A DNA stretch of 64,000 nt, from the NCBI GenBank assembly GCA_021769425.1, contig JAETSX010000013.1, positions 1 through 64,000 on the forward strand. The letters are read 5' to 3'. The stretch is from Eubacterium sp. Lineage in GTDB: Bacteria > Bacillota > Clostridia > Lachnospirales > Lachnospiraceae. Shown here piece after piece: positions 14,920-23,709 of the stretch. Below the pieces are notes generated by a model. The model searched no databases. It saw only the letters and a list, made by a program, of their open reading frames with translations, and had not been told where the DNA came from. Each line of letters begins with the position of its first letter. The stretch's first letter is position 1. Both the position numbers and the translations under genes were made by a program.

Positions 14920-16293
14920 ATGTTTCAGAAGATATTAATTGCCAATCGGGGAGAGATTGCCGTGCGGATTATCCGTGCCTGCAGGGAAATGGGAATCCTT
15001 TCGGTTGCAGTATATTCAGAGGCAGACCGGGAATCACTGCATACACAGCTTGCAGATGAGGCAGTCTGTATCGGGAAAGCTCCGGTGGCAGACAGCTATT
15101 TAAATATGGAGCGTGTTTTAAGCGCGGCGATTGCCACCAAAGCCCAGGCAATTCATCCGGGATTTGGGTTTTTGTCGGAAAATGAACATTTTGCAGATAT
15201 GTGTGAAAGCTGCGGCATTGCATTTATCGGGCCCTCCGGTGATATCATCGGAAAGATGGGGAATAAATCACAGGCAAGGCTGACCATGATGGAAGCAGGA
15301 GTTCCGGTGGTTCCGGGGACGAAAGAGCCGGTGTATGAATGGGAACGGGGGCTGGAGCTTGCAAAGGAAATTGGATTTCCGGTAATGATCAAAGCCTCCT
15401 CCGGAGGCGGAGGAAAGGGAATGCGGATTGCCGCAGACCTTTCGGAATTTGAGAATCATTTCCGGCTGGCACAGCAGGAATCCATCAATGCCTTTGGGGA
15501 CAATACCATGTACATTGAAAAATATATCGAAGAACCCAGGCATATTGAGATACAGATTCTTGCAGATAAATTCGGGAATGTACTCTGGCTGGGGGAACGG
15601 GACTGTTCTGTCCAGAGGCGGCATCAGAAAATGATAGAAGAGTCTCCCTGCGCCATTATGACAGAAGAGCTGCGCAAGCGTATGGGTGAGACAGCGGCCC
15701 TGGCAGCGAAAGCCGCCCATTATGAAAATGCAGGAACTATAGAATTTCTGCTGGATAAGCACAGGAATTTCTATTTTATGGAGATGAATACCAGAATTCA
15801 GGTGGAACATCCGGTGACAGAGATGGTGACAGGGATTGATCTGGTGAAGGAACAGATAAGGATTGCGGCGGGAGAGCCTCTCCGTCTGCGCCAGGAAGAT
15901 ATTGTACTGAAAGGCCATGCCATTGAGTGCCGGATTAATGCAGAAGATCCCCAGCGGAATTTTATGCCCTGTCCGGGAACCGTGAAAGATCTGCATTTTC
16001 CAGGAGGAAACGGCGTCCGCATTGAATCCGCTCTGTACAACGGCTATACCATTCCGCCCTTTTACGATTCTATGGTAGCCAAAGTGATTGTGCATGGAGA
16101 GGACAGAGCTGACGCCATCCGGAAAATGCGCAGCGCATTAGGCGAAGTGGTGGTGGACGGAATTACCACAAATCTGGACTTCCAGTATGATATGTTAAAT
16201 CATCCGGTATTTTTGTCAGGAAATATCAATACGCATTTTATACCGGAATATTATGAATCACAGGAAAGTAGGGAGATAGATGCTGAAGTTTAA
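14920..16293 (+). CDS. accC: Biotin carboxylase subunit of acetyl-CoA carboxylase
   Basis: An ATP-grasp enzyme that carboxylates biotin on AccB using bicarbonate. At 457 residues it is full length. The glycine loop [23 protein letters not shown] and the N-terminal [13 protein letters not shown] are all present. Its last 14 bases overlap the start of accDA, which suggests tight coupling. A leader of about 93 bases separates it from fabZ. Confidence 0.96.
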   Translation: MFQKILIANRGEIAVRIIRACREMGILSVAVYSEADRESLHTQLADEAVCIGKAPVADSYLNMERVLSAAIATKAQAIHPGFGFLSENEHFADMCESCGIAFIGPSGDIIGKMGNKSQARLTMMEAGVPVVPGTKEPVYEWERGLELAKEIGFPVMIKASSGGGGKGMRIAADLSEFENHFRLAQQESINAFGDNTMYIEKYIEEPRHIEIQILADKFGNVLWLGERDCSVQRRHQKMIEESPCAIMTEELRKRMGETAALAAKAAHYENAGTIEFLLDKHRNFYFMEMNTRIQVEHPVTEMVTGIDLVKEQIRIAAGEPLRLRQEDIVLKGHAIECRINAEDPQRNFMPCPGTVKDLHFPGGNGVRIESALYNGYTIPPFYDSMVAKVIVHGEDRADAIRKMRSALGEVVVDGITTNLDFQYDMLNHPVFLSGNINTHFIPEYYESQESREIDAEV

Positions 16294-17965
16294 GAAGACC
16301 GGTTCTGTGTTTACCTCCGTAAAAGAGCCGTCTGTGCCGGAAGGATTATGGATAAAATGCGAAGGCTGCGGGGAGCTTCTCTACAAGGAGGATGTAAGGC
16401 AGAATCATTATGTTTGTTATAAATGCGGAAAATATTTCCGTGTCAGCACAAAAAAGCGTCTGCGCATGGTGGCGGACAAAGGCACTTATGAGAAATGGGA
16501 CGAAGGGATTGAAAATAAAGATCCCCTGAATTATCCGGAGTATCAGGAGAAAACGGCTTCTTTGAGAGAGCGTTACCGAATAGACGAGGCTGTGACCTGC
16601 GGGAAATGCGCCATTCATGGAGAGCAGGCTGTGGTGTGCGTCTGTGACGGACGTTTTTTAATGGGCAGTATGGGCTATGTGGTAGGGGAAAAGATTGCCA
16701 GGGCTGTGGAGCGGGCCACTGAGGAATATCTTCCGGTGATTATTTTTACCTGTTCCGGCGGAGCCAGAATGCAGGAGGGAATGGTTTCCCTGATGCAGAT
16801 GGCCAAGACTTCTGCTGCGCTGAAACGTCACTCCGAGGCAGGGCTTCTTTATGTTTCTGTTCTGACCGATCCCACCACTGGAGGCGTCACAGCCAGCTTT
16901 GCCATGCTGGGAGATATTATTCTGGCTGAACCAGGGGCGCTGGTGGGATTTGCAGGCCCAAGGGTGATTGAGCAGACCATACGCCAGAAACTGCCGGAAG
17001 GGTTTCAGCGGGCGGAATTTCTGCTGGAGCATGGACTGATTGACAATATTGTGGAGCGGGAAGATTTGAAAGAAACTCTGGTAAAACTGATTGTAATGCA
17101 TCGGCGGGTGGAACCGAAAGAGGCATTGATTCCAAACCGCAGAAAACATGCCAGAGGAACAGACGGCTTGAAACGATACGAAAGAGTTTCCGCCTGGGAA
17201 CGGGTTTTACGTGCCAGAGCCCAGGACAGACCCGGGGCATTGGAATATATACAGGAGATTTTTACTGATTTTACTGAGCTTCACGGGGATCGCCATTTTG
17301 CAGACGACGGGGCTGTGGTAGGCGGAATCGGATACCTGGACGGCTGCCCGGTGACCGTAATCGGGCAGCAGAAGGGCAAGACCACCAGAGAAAACATTAC
17401 CAGGAATTTCGGCATGCCCTCTCCGGAAGGATATCGGAAAGCGCTGCGTCTGATGAAACAGGCAGAAAAGTTCCGCCGCCCCATTATTTGTTTTGTTGAC
17501 ACGCCGGGGGCCTTCTGCGGCATGGAGGCGGAGGAACGGGGACAGGGAGAGGCCATTGCAAGAAATCTTTTTGAAATGTCTGACCTGAAGGTTCCTATCC
17601 TAAGCATTGTCATCGGAGAAGGCGGCAGCGGCGGCGCCCTTGCCCTTGCAGTTGGAAATGAAGTGTGGATGCTGGAAAATTCCACTTATACCATTCTGTC
17701 TCCGGAAGGATTTGCCTCCATTATGTGGAAGGACGCATCCAGGGCGCCGGAAGCGGCAGAACAGATGCGGGTGACAGCAGAAGATTTGAAAGAACTTGGA
17801 ATTATTGAAAAGGTGATTCCGGAGCCTCAGCCGGCAAATCCCAAGAATATGGCAAAGATTGCAGAAACTATGCAGGAGGAGATCCGAAGGTTTCTCCATC
17901 AATATCTGCCCATGGAGGGAGAAAAACTGGCCAAGCAGCGGTATGAGAGATTCCGGAATATGTAA
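16280..17965 (+). CDS. accDA: Fused acetyl-CoA carboxyltransferase, beta plus alpha
   Basis: One 561-residue chain carries both carboxyltransferase halves that make malonyl-CoA. The beta part (about 1-285) begins with a four-Cys zinc ribbon (Cys27, Cys30, Cys46, Cys49) and has [13 protein letters not shown]. The alpha part (about 300-561) has [19 protein letters not shown], the [11 protein letters not shown] region and [13 protein letters not shown] Lys/Arg-rich joint near residue 275-300 links them. E. coli uses two proteins of 304 and 319 residues, so the fusion is shorter by about 60. I see no stop or frameshift at the joint. It overlaps accC by 14 bases. Confidence 0.93.
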   Translation: MLKFKKTGSVFTSVKEPSVPEGLWIKCEGCGELLYKEDVRQNHYVCYKCGKYFRVSTKKRLRMVADKGTYEKWDEGIENKDPLNYPEYQEKTASLRERYRIDEAVTCGKCAIHGEQAVVCVCDGRFLMGSMGYVVGEKIARAVERATEEYLPVIIFTCSGGARMQEGMVSLMQMAKTSAALKRHSEAGLLYVSVLTDPTTGGVTASFAMLGDIILAEPGALVGFAGPRVIEQTIRQKLPEGFQRAEFLLEHGLIDNIVEREDLKETLVKLIVMHRRVEPKEALIPNRRKHARGTDGLKRYERVSAWERVLRARAQDRPGALEYIQEIFTDFTELHGDRHFADDGAVVGGIGYLDGCPVTVIGQQKGKTTRENITRNFGMPSPEGYRKALRLMKQAEKFRRPIICFVDTPGAFCGMEAEERGQGEAIARNLFEMSDLKVPILSIVIGEGGSGGALALAVGNEVWMLENSTYTILSPEGFASIMWKDASRAPEAAEQMRVTAEDLKELGIIEKVIPEPQPANPKNMAKIAETMQEEIRRFLHQYLPMEGEKLAKQRYERFRNM

Positions 17966-17992
17966 CATGCCCGAAAAGCGCAGGAGGAAATC

Positions 17993-19117
17993 ATGAAAGG
18001 ACCATTGGCAATCAGAGATTTAAAGGCAGAAATTCCTGTTATACAGGGAGGCATGGGCGTGGGGGTCAGTTTATCCAGGCTGGCCGGAAATGTGGCAAGA
18101 TGCGGCGGGATAGGAATTATTTCCACCGCCCAGATTGGTTATCAGGAGCCGGAATTTGACCAGCATCCCATTGAGACCAACCTGAAAGCAATCAGGACCC
18201 AAATCAGCCGTGCAAAAGAAATTGCAGAGGGCGGGATTGTAGGGGTAAATATTATGGCGGCTACCAGGCGGTACGAAGATTATGTCCGCGCCGCTGCAGA
18301 AGCCGGCGCCGATTTGATTATTTCCGGTGCAGGCTTGCCTGCGAACCTTCCTGCTCTCATCCAGCAGTCCGGGACAAAGATAGCGCCCATAGTATCTTCA
18401 CTGAAATCGGCGTCAGTCATCTGCAGGCTGTGGGATCGGAAATACAGGCGGTGCCCGGATCTTGTAGTCATTGAAGGGCCGAAAGCAGGCGGGCATCTGG
18501 GCTTTTCCCTGGATGAATTAGAGAATATTCAGGAAGAAGACTATGAAGCGGAAATCAAAGGGATCATAGAACTGGTTCATCGGTACAGTGAAAAATACCA
18601 GTACCATATTCCGGTGGTTGTGGCCGGAGGGATTTATGACGGGAAGGATATGAAGCATATGCTGGAGTTGGGCGCAGACGGCGTGCAGGTGGCTACCCGC
18701 TTTGTGACTACCTGGGAATGCGATGCCAGCCAGGCCTACAAAGAAGCGTATCTGAAGGCTAAGAAAGAAGATATTCAGATTGTAAAAAGTCCCGTAGGCA
18801 TGCCTGGGCGGGCCATCCGCAATGCGTTTATCCGCAAAACAGAAAAACAGGCGGCAATCCGGGAAACAGAACGCAACAGTGAAACGTCCCTTTTGGAAAA
18901 TGAGAGGCCTTTGGGCAAAACAATAAACTGGAAATGCCATCAGTGTCTGGAAAAATGCAATCCAAAAGAAATTCCCTATTGTATCACCGATGCATTAATC
19001 AATGCAGTCAAAGGAAATACAGATCATGGTCTGGTATTCTGCGGCGCCAATGCATGGAGGGCAGAAAAAATGGAACATGTGTCTGAAATCATGAAAGAAT
19101 TCTCAGAATATTTTTAA
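17993..19117 (+). CDS. Nitronate monooxygenase/FabK-like flavoprotein
   Basis: A 374-residue FMN-binding TIM-barrel protein of the nitronate monooxygenase family, related to FabK. It has IPVIQGGMGVGVS, VIEGPKAGGHLG and VVVAGGIYDGKD. It differs from FabK in a C-terminal extension with four Cys (CHQCLEKC and later PYC), possibly a metal site. It is the last gene of the fab operon, 27 bases after accDA, after AGGAGG. A role linked to fatty acid synthesis is likely from the position, but the substrate cannot be told. It could be a second enoyl reductase or a nitronate-detoxifying enzyme. Confidence 0.85.
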   Translation: MKGPLAIRDLKAEIPVIQGGMGVGVSLSRLAGNVARCGGIGIISTAQIGYQEPEFDQHPIETNLKAIRTQISRAKEIAEGGIVGVNIMAATRRYEDYVRAAAEAGADLIISGAGLPANLPALIQQSGTKIAPIVSSLKSASVICRLWDRKYRRCPDLVVIEGPKAGGHLGFSLDELENIQEEDYEAEIKGIIELVHRYSEKYQYHIPVVVAGGIYDGKDMKHMLELGADGVQVATRFVTTWECDASQAYKEAYLKAKKEDIQIVKSPVGMPGRAIRNAFIRKTEKQAAIRETERNSETSLLENERPLGKTINWKCHQCLEKCNPKEIPYCITDALINAVKGNTDHGLVFCGANAWRAEKMEHVSEIMKEFSEYF

Positions 19118-19163
19118 AAATGTAAAACTCCTGGAAAAATATCTTTCCAAAATCCTTAGAAGT

Positions 19164-19172
19164 TGCTATAAT
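19164..19172 (+). promoter_or_regulatory. Extended -10 promoter before the GH13 gene
   Basis: TGCTATAAT (19164-19172) is a perfect extended -10. The -35 region is poor (TTTCCA near 19144). It would give a leader of about 110 bases with the hairpin at 19202-19236. Confidence 0.5.
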
Positions 19173-19201
19173 AAAAAAGAAGCATAGAAATTGTTCGAAA
19201 A

Positions 19202-19236
19202 CCTGTTCCGTAGAGTGAAATTTCATACGGAACAGG
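19202..19236 (+). other. Leader hairpin before the GH13 gene
   Basis: CCTGTTCCGTA and TACGGAACAGG form a perfect 11-pair stem around 13 bases. No T tract follows, so it is not a terminator. It would stand in the 5' leader about 50 bases before the ATG. Confidence 0.5.
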
Positions 19237-19286
19237 GAAGAGACAGGACGTTACAGAAAGAGGAAGAGACATCAAGGGAGGCATAT

Positions 19287-21269
19287 ATGAATTTTCAAAT
19301 CTGTTCCGGAAATCAGGAAGAAGCAGGCGTAACTAAGAAGAAGGACATCATTTCATTTTCCAAACAGGCGGCGAGAAATTCTATCTGCTATCTGCTGCTA
19401 TATCCCAAAGATAACAGTCCGGCTCTGAAGATTCCTATGAAAACCCAGGGGAATTGTGATACGGTGTACACAGTTGGAATTCAGGGATTAGACTGGAAGA
19501 ATTATGACTACAATTTTGAAATAAACGGGGAAGAAGTAACGGATCTTTATGCCCGCAAAATTACCGGGAGGGAAGTCTGGGGGGACGCAGCCCGCAGGCC
19601 AAAAGAACAAAAAAGCGAACCGTTTGTTCCGCAGAAGGAAAAGCGGAAGATGGAACAGCTTCAGGGGAAAAGTATTCTGGCAGAGAAGAGGCAGAAAGAA
19701 GAAAATCATCTAGGAAAAGTAAAAAGTTCATTTTACTTTTCGGATTTTAAATGGAAAGATAAGGTGTATGAAGGAGTTAAAAAAGAAGATATGGTAATTT
19801 ATAAGCTCCATGTCCGCGGGTTTTCCATGGGAATGCAGGGAAACAGCAGCCGGCGGGGAACGGTGGAAGCCATAGAGCGGAAGCTGGATTATTTCAAGGG
19901 GCTTGGAATTACAACGCTTTTGTTTATGCCAATGTATGAATTTGAGGAAATCCTTCTGCTGGACAAAAGCAAACATCAGACTCAGCCCAAGGATTTGATT
20001 AATTGTTGGGGGTACACAGTGGGAAGTTATTTTGCACCGAAAGCTTCCTATCTGGGAAAAGGAAACAACCCGGATAATCTGAAGCGGCTGATTCAGAAAA
20101 TGCATGAGAAGCAAATGGAGTGCATTTTGGAGTTTTATTTTCCTAAAAAGATAAATCCGCATTTAATTATTGATGTATTGCGTTATTGGAATAGAGAATA
20201 TCATGTGGATGGATTTCGGCTGCTGGGCTGCCCTCCGGTGGCGGAATTATTGGCCCAGGACAGCAGACTGAGCGGCTGCAAGCTGTTTTATGAAGGTTTT
20301 TCGGAGGAACTGGCCCAGGATCGGCAGCGGTTCGGCCCCAGGCTGTTTACTTATAATGAAGAATTTCTCTATGAAGTGCGGAAGGTTTTGAACCGTCAGG
20401 GAGGCAGCATTTATGAATTTGCCTGCCAGATGCGGAGGCAGCAGGAGCATCAGGGCTATGTGAATTTTATTGCAGAAAACAATGGATTTACTCTTTGGGA
20501 CGTATTTTCTTATGAGCATAAGCATAATGAGCAGAACCTGGAAGAAAACAGGGACGGAAATGACTGGAACGGCAGCTCAAACTGCGGACAGGAGGGAATC
20601 AGCCGCATGCGGCAGGTCAATGAACTGCGCAAACGGCAGGTAAAGAATGCCCTCGCTGTCATTTTTCTGGCTCAGGGAATTCCCATGATTTGGATGGGAG
20701 ATGAATGCGGCAACACCCAAAGAGGGAATAACAATGCGTACTGCCAGGATAATGAAATCGGCTGGAAAGACTGGAAACGGACGGCTGCAAGCCGTCAGCT
20801 TATTTCTTATGTGGAGAGGCTTTCCGGGCTCAGAAGAGAGTATCCCATGCTGCGCAGCCCTCATCCCTTCCATCTCCAGGACTATGGCAATAAAGGCTGC
20901 CCGGATCTGTCTTATCACAGTGACGGGGCATGGAAAATGGATTTTAGCATGAACAGGGGGTTTCTCGGCATGTTTTATTTTGGCGCATATGCAGGGAGGA
21001 AGGAAAACCTGTATGTGGCATGGAATTTTCAGACAGTTCCTCAGAAGTTTGCGCTTCCGGAAGGAATGAAGTGGAAGCTTCTGCTGAATACGGCGGCGGA
21101 GCCGGCAGTATTGGAACAGCCGGGAGAACTTGGGCATATCCGGGAATTTCAGGCCAAAGAACATTCCGTCTGTCTGCTGCGGGGAGAAGCGTTTTCTGAG
21201 GAGAAATCACGGAGAAGAAGAAAAAGGTCAGAGAAATCTGCAGACCTGGCTAAAGGAGAGAAACAATGA
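19287..21269 (+). CDS. GH13 alpha-amylase-family protein with lost catalytic residues
   Basis: A 660-residue protein resembling glycogen debranching enzymes and isoamylases (GlgX/TreX). An N-terminal CBM48-like domain (about 20-110) precedes the barrel. Family landmarks are clear: YKLHVRGFSMG, NFIAENNGFTLWDVFSY, HKHNEQNLEENRDG and PMIWMGDECGNTQRG. The nucleophile Asp expected in GFRFD is Leu313 (GFRLL), the stabilising Asp expected after His is Asn399 (ENNG for AHDG), and the region I DVVYNH motif is replaced by EFYFPK. Glu336 (FYEG) may be the retained acid. It is thus probably inactive as a hydrolase. ATG 19287 follows AGGGAGG. It overlaps TraX by four bases. Confidence 0.85.
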   Translation: MNFQICSGNQEEAGVTKKKDIISFSKQAARNSICYLLLYPKDNSPALKIPMKTQGNCDTVYTVGIQGLDWKNYDYNFEINGEEVTDLYARKITGREVWGDAARRPKEQKSEPFVPQKEKRKMEQLQGKSILAEKRQKEENHLGKVKSSFYFSDFKWKDKVYEGVKKEDMVIYKLHVRGFSMGMQGNSSRRGTVEAIERKLDYFKGLGITTLLFMPMYEFEEILLLDKSKHQTQPKDLINCWGYTVGSYFAPKASYLGKGNNPDNLKRLIQKMHEKQMECILEFYFPKKINPHLIIDVLRYWNREYHVDGFRLLGCPPVAELLAQDSRLSGCKLFYEGFSEELAQDRQRFGPRLFTYNEEFLYEVRKVLNRQGGSIYEFACQMRRQQEHQGYVNFIAENNGFTLWDVFSYEHKHNEQNLEENRDGNDWNGSSNCGQEGISRMRQVNELRKRQVKNALAVIFLAQGIPMIWMGDECGNTQRGNNNAYCQDNEIGWKDWKRTAASRQLISYVERLSGLRREYPMLRSPHPFHLQDYGNKGCPDLSYHSDGAWKMDFSMNRGFLGMFYFGAYAGRKENLYVAWNFQTVPQKFALPEGMKWKLLLNTAAEPAVLEQPGELGHIREFQAKEHSVCLLRGEAFSEEKSRRRRKRSEKSADLAKGEKQ

Positions 21270-21922
21270 CAGAGAGTAAATTTGGGCTCAGCGGATTTGC
21301 TTTGAAATGGATTGCCATGATCAGTATGCTGATTGATCACACCGGAGCCGTGCTGTTCCCTCAATATATCCAGATGCGCATCATCGGAAGACTGGCCTTT
21401 CCCATCTACTGTTTTCTTCTGGTGGAGGGGGCCGTGCATACCAGAGATATCCGCAAATATGAACTGCGGCTTCTGCTGTTTGCGCTGGCGTCAGAGCTCC
21501 CCTTTGATTTGGCCTTTTATACCAGGATGGATTTTCGGCACCAGAACGTATTCTTCACACTGTTTTTGGGGCTGGTGGTGGTGGAACAGTACCAGAAACA
21601 CAGAGAAAAATTAAGTTCATTTATAATCTTTCTGATTGTGATGGTATTAGCGGAAGTTTTGAATACAGATTATGGTGCGGCTGGAATTATTTTTGTTCTG
21701 CTATTTTATCTTTTATACCAGTATAAAGTGGGAAAACAGGCTGTCTTTGCGGCAGCCAATTTTCTGATGTATGGAACAGGAGTACAGGCGTATGCGGGAT
21801 TTGCAGCTTTTCCCATGCTGCTTTATAATGGGAAGCGGGGGCCGTCCATGAAGTATTTCTTTTATGTATTTTATCCGCTGCACTTGCTGGCGCTTTGGCT
21901 GATATGTAAAATCATGTATTAA
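21266..21922 (+). CDS. TraX family membrane protein
   Basis: A 218-residue integral membrane protein with about six hydrophobic segments. The start FALKWIAMISMLIDHTGAV and GRLAFPIYCFLLVEG are typical of the TraX family, named after an F-plasmid gene for pilin acetylation. In Firmicutes it is widespread in chromosomes, where its substrate is not established. The ATG overlaps the stop of the GH13-like gene (ATGA), so they are translated together. No conjugation genes are nearby. Confidence 0.88.
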   Translation: MTESKFGLSGFALKWIAMISMLIDHTGAVLFPQYIQMRIIGRLAFPIYCFLLVEGAVHTRDIRKYELRLLLFALASELPFDLAFYTRMDFRHQNVFFTLFLGLVVVEQYQKHREKLSSFIIFLIVMVLAEVLNTDYGAAGIIFVLLFYLLYQYKVGKQAVFAAANFLMYGTGVQAYAGFAAFPMLLYNGKRGPSMKYFFYVFYPLHLLALWLICKIMY

Positions 21923-21945
21923 TTATGGAACAGGAGTGTGAGAAA

Positions 21946-22509
21946 ATGAAGGCATGGGAGCACCTAAAGACCATCAATCATCATAAGATGCTGGTAATGA
22001 AAGGCTGCTTTAAGGTTGGATTGTATCGGCAGGGACTGCTGCATGATTTATCAAAATATACGCCTACGGAGTTTTTGGTGGGCTGCAGGTATTTCCAGGG
22101 CAATTTAAGCCCCAATAATATGGAGCGGAAAGAACGGGGATATTCCTCTGCCTGGCTGCACCACAAGGGAAGAAACAAACATCATATGGAGTACTGGATC
22201 GATTATGGGATCGGAGAGAAGAAGGGTATGACGGGCATGAAAATGCCCATCAAATATGTGGTGGAAATGTTTATTGACCGGATGTCCGCCTCTAAGAATT
22301 ATCAGAAAGAAAATTACACAGACAGCAGTCCGCTGGAATATTACGAGAATGGAAAATCATACCATATGCTCCATCCCGATACCAGAATCCTGCTGGAAAG
22401 GCTGCTGCATATGCTGGCGGAACATGGGGAAGATTACACCTTCCGCTACATTAAGAAAGTAGTGTTAAAGAAAAAAGATTACGGCAGACGCCAGAATGTT
22501 TCGCAATAA
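21946..22509 (+). CDS. DUF5662 family protein
   Basis: This 187-residue soluble protein is rich in His and Tyr. It starts MKAWEHLKTINHHK and has GLLHDLSKYTPTEF, then WLHHKGRNKHHMEYW. The HD-like pattern (HDLSKY, HH) is reminiscent of metal-dependent phosphohydrolases, but the family is annotated only as DUF5662. I chose ATG 21946, after CAGGAG. The ATG at 21925 has no site. It lies three bases (or 23, with this start) after TraX and probably shares its transcript. Confidence 0.82.
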   Translation: MKAWEHLKTINHHKMLVMKGCFKVGLYRQGLLHDLSKYTPTEFLVGCRYFQGNLSPNNMERKERGYSSAWLHHKGRNKHHMEYWIDYGIGEKKGMTGMKMPIKYVVEMFIDRMSASKNYQKENYTDSSPLEYYENGKSYHMLHPDTRILLERLLHMLAEHGEDYTFRYIKKVVLKKKDYGRRQNVSQ

Positions 22510-22521
22510 ATGTCCATCCGC

Positions 22522-22698
22522 TTATAAAAACTGGTTTTTTTCCGGCAGGTAATGGCGGTCAATAGCGGAAAGGGAAGCAGTCAGCTCTTCCTGGGAAATA
22601 TCACAGCTTTTACAGAAATCTTCCAGAGAAGGGTACTGGTTCCTCAGCCTTGTATTGACAAAGCTCAGTAAAATAACCGGATCTTTCGGCAGATTCAT
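22522..22698 (-). CDS. DUF4250 domain protein
   Basis: A 58-residue protein starting MNLPKDPVILLSFVNTRLR, the typical opening of DUF4250, followed by a short helix-rich tail with CDISQEEL. Its function is unknown; the shape suggests a small HTH-like fold. ATG 22698 lies eight bases after a perfect AGGAGG. The GTG at 22707 would sit inside that site. It converges with the DUF5662 gene (12 bases between ends) and diverges from sigK. Confidence 0.85.
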   Translation of the reverse strand: MNLPKDPVILLSFVNTRLRNQYPSLEDFCKSCDISQEELTASLSAIDRHYLPEKNQFL

Positions 22699-22738
22699 AA
22701 TGTTCACCTCCTGAATTAAATGAATACTACCATCTTAA

Positions 22739-22746
22739 CATACTAT
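22739..22746 (+). promoter_or_regulatory. Possible SigE-type -10 box for sigK
   Basis: CATACTAT resembles the SigE -10 consensus CATACA-T. A matching -35 at 14-15 bases is not clear. It would start the transcript just before the hairpin at 22762. In Bacillus, sigK is transcribed by SigE in the mother cell, which is why I looked for it. Confidence 0.3.
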
Positions 22747-22761
22747 TTTCCGATTGGAAAG

Positions 22762-22820
22762 GCACTTCAAAGCTTGATTTTTCATAGAATGTAATAAATC
22801 AGCTTAGAGGTGCTTTTTTT
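22762..22820 (+). promoter_or_regulatory. Terminator-like hairpin covering the sigK ribosome binding site
   Basis: The left arm (22762-22780, GCACTTCAAAGC then TTGATTT) pairs with the right arm (22796-22813, AAATCAGCTTAGAGGTGC). The helix is about 17 pairs with one mismatch, one U-G pair and one bulge, around a 15-base loop. Seven T follow (22814-22820). The right arm contains the Shine-Dalgarno AGAGGTG for the TTG start at 22819, and the T run overlaps that start. It could act as an attenuator, as a lid on translation, or as the terminator of the upstream genes. Confidence 0.6.
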
Positions 22821-23439
22821 GAAAACATTTTTAATGCCGCTGAATGCCGAGGAAGAAAAATATTATCTGGAAAAAATGAAAGAGGGCAGCCTTGAAGCTA
22901 GAAACACCCTGATCGAACGAAATTTAAGACTGGTAGCGCATATATCCAGAAAATATCAAAACGGGGATGAGGATATGGAGGATTTGATTTCCATTGGAAC
23001 CATCGGATTGATCAAAGCCATTTCCACCTTTAATTACGAGCGGGGCAACCGGCTTGCCACCTATGCCGCCCGCTGTATTGACAATGAGCTTTTGATGTAC
23101 TTCAGGGGAAAGAAAAAAACTTCCCGGGAAGTGTCTCTGTATGAACCCATCGGAACGGACAAAGAAGGAAATCAGATTAATTTGCTGGATGTGGTGGAGA
23201 GCATGGACCGGGATATTTTTGAAGTGATTGAGCTGAAAGGAAATACCAGGAAAGTATATGAAATGATTCCGAAGGTATTAAACGGCAGAGAGCGGGAGAT
23301 TATCGAATGGCGGTATGGGCTGTACAACCGCAAACCGGTGACTCAGCGGGAAATTGCGGATAAACTGGGCATTTCTCGATCCTATGTCAGCCGGATAGAA
23401 AAGCGGGCGCTGGAAAAATTAAAATCATGCTTTGAATAA
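22819..23439 (+). CDS. sigK: Sporulation sigma factor SigK
   Basis: A 206-residue sigma-70 family factor, mother-cell specific in late sporulation. Region 2 contains LIERNLRLVAHISRKY and DLISIGTIGLIKAI; region 4 contains TQREIADKLGISRSYVSRIEKRA near the C-terminus. It aligns with SigK from TFLMPLNAEEEKYYLE onward and lacks the 20-residue membrane-associated pro-sequence of Bacillus, as in some clostridia. No intervening element splits it. TTG 22819 lies six bases after AGAGGTG. GTG 22810 overlaps that site and ATG 22834 has none. Confidence 0.87.
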   Translation: MKTFLMPLNAEEEKYYLEKMKEGSLEARNTLIERNLRLVAHISRKYQNGDEDMEDLISIGTIGLIKAISTFNYERGNRLATYAARCIDNELLMYFRGKKKTSREVSLYEPIGTDKEGNQINLLDVVESMDRDIFEVIELKGNTRKVYEMIPKVLNGREREIIEWRYGLYNRKPVTQREIADKLGISRSYVSRIEKRALEKLKSCFE

Positions 23440-23447
23440 AAGAAATA

Positions 23448-23590
23448 GTAACAGTTCAGCCTTCGTCTTCACTGTTACGGAATCTCTCATTCCAGGTCGC
23501 CTGAGGCGAGGGGCAGATTCCCTTCCGGCAAAATTTACGCGTTCTTACGGACTTTGCAGCCAGTGCAAAGTCCCGGGATGAACTGTTACG
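23448..23590. repeat. Palindromic intergenic repeat, copy B
   Basis: The ends GTAACAGTTCA (23448-23458) and TGAACTGTTAC (23579-23589) are an 11-base inverted repeat. The left part folds alone (GTAACAGT with ACTGTTAC at 23471-23478). The right part holds GGACTTTGCA-N5-TGCAAAGTCC, five bases, then TGAACTGTTACGA, the same layout as at 4155-4210. It lies just after the sigK stop and may mark the end of that transcript. It encodes nothing I can support. Confidence 0.8.
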
Positions 23591-23709
23591 AAATAAGAAA
23601 AAGATCGGCAGCGGATATTGCAGAATCAAAAGAAACGTGTTATGATAAGCTTATCTTTTTTCAAAGGGCGCATCTGCCCGGATTCCCAACCAGCACAAAG
23701 GGAGGTATT

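Noticed and set aside
15268..16095. 275-residue minus-strand frame inside accC
   Set aside because: Fully antisense to a conserved gene; Cys/His/Phe-rich composition typical of a shadow frame.
21266..21922. TraX as a sign of a conjugative element
   Set aside because: No relaxase, coupling protein or type IV secretion genes are nearby. TraX family genes are common in Firmicute chromosomes.
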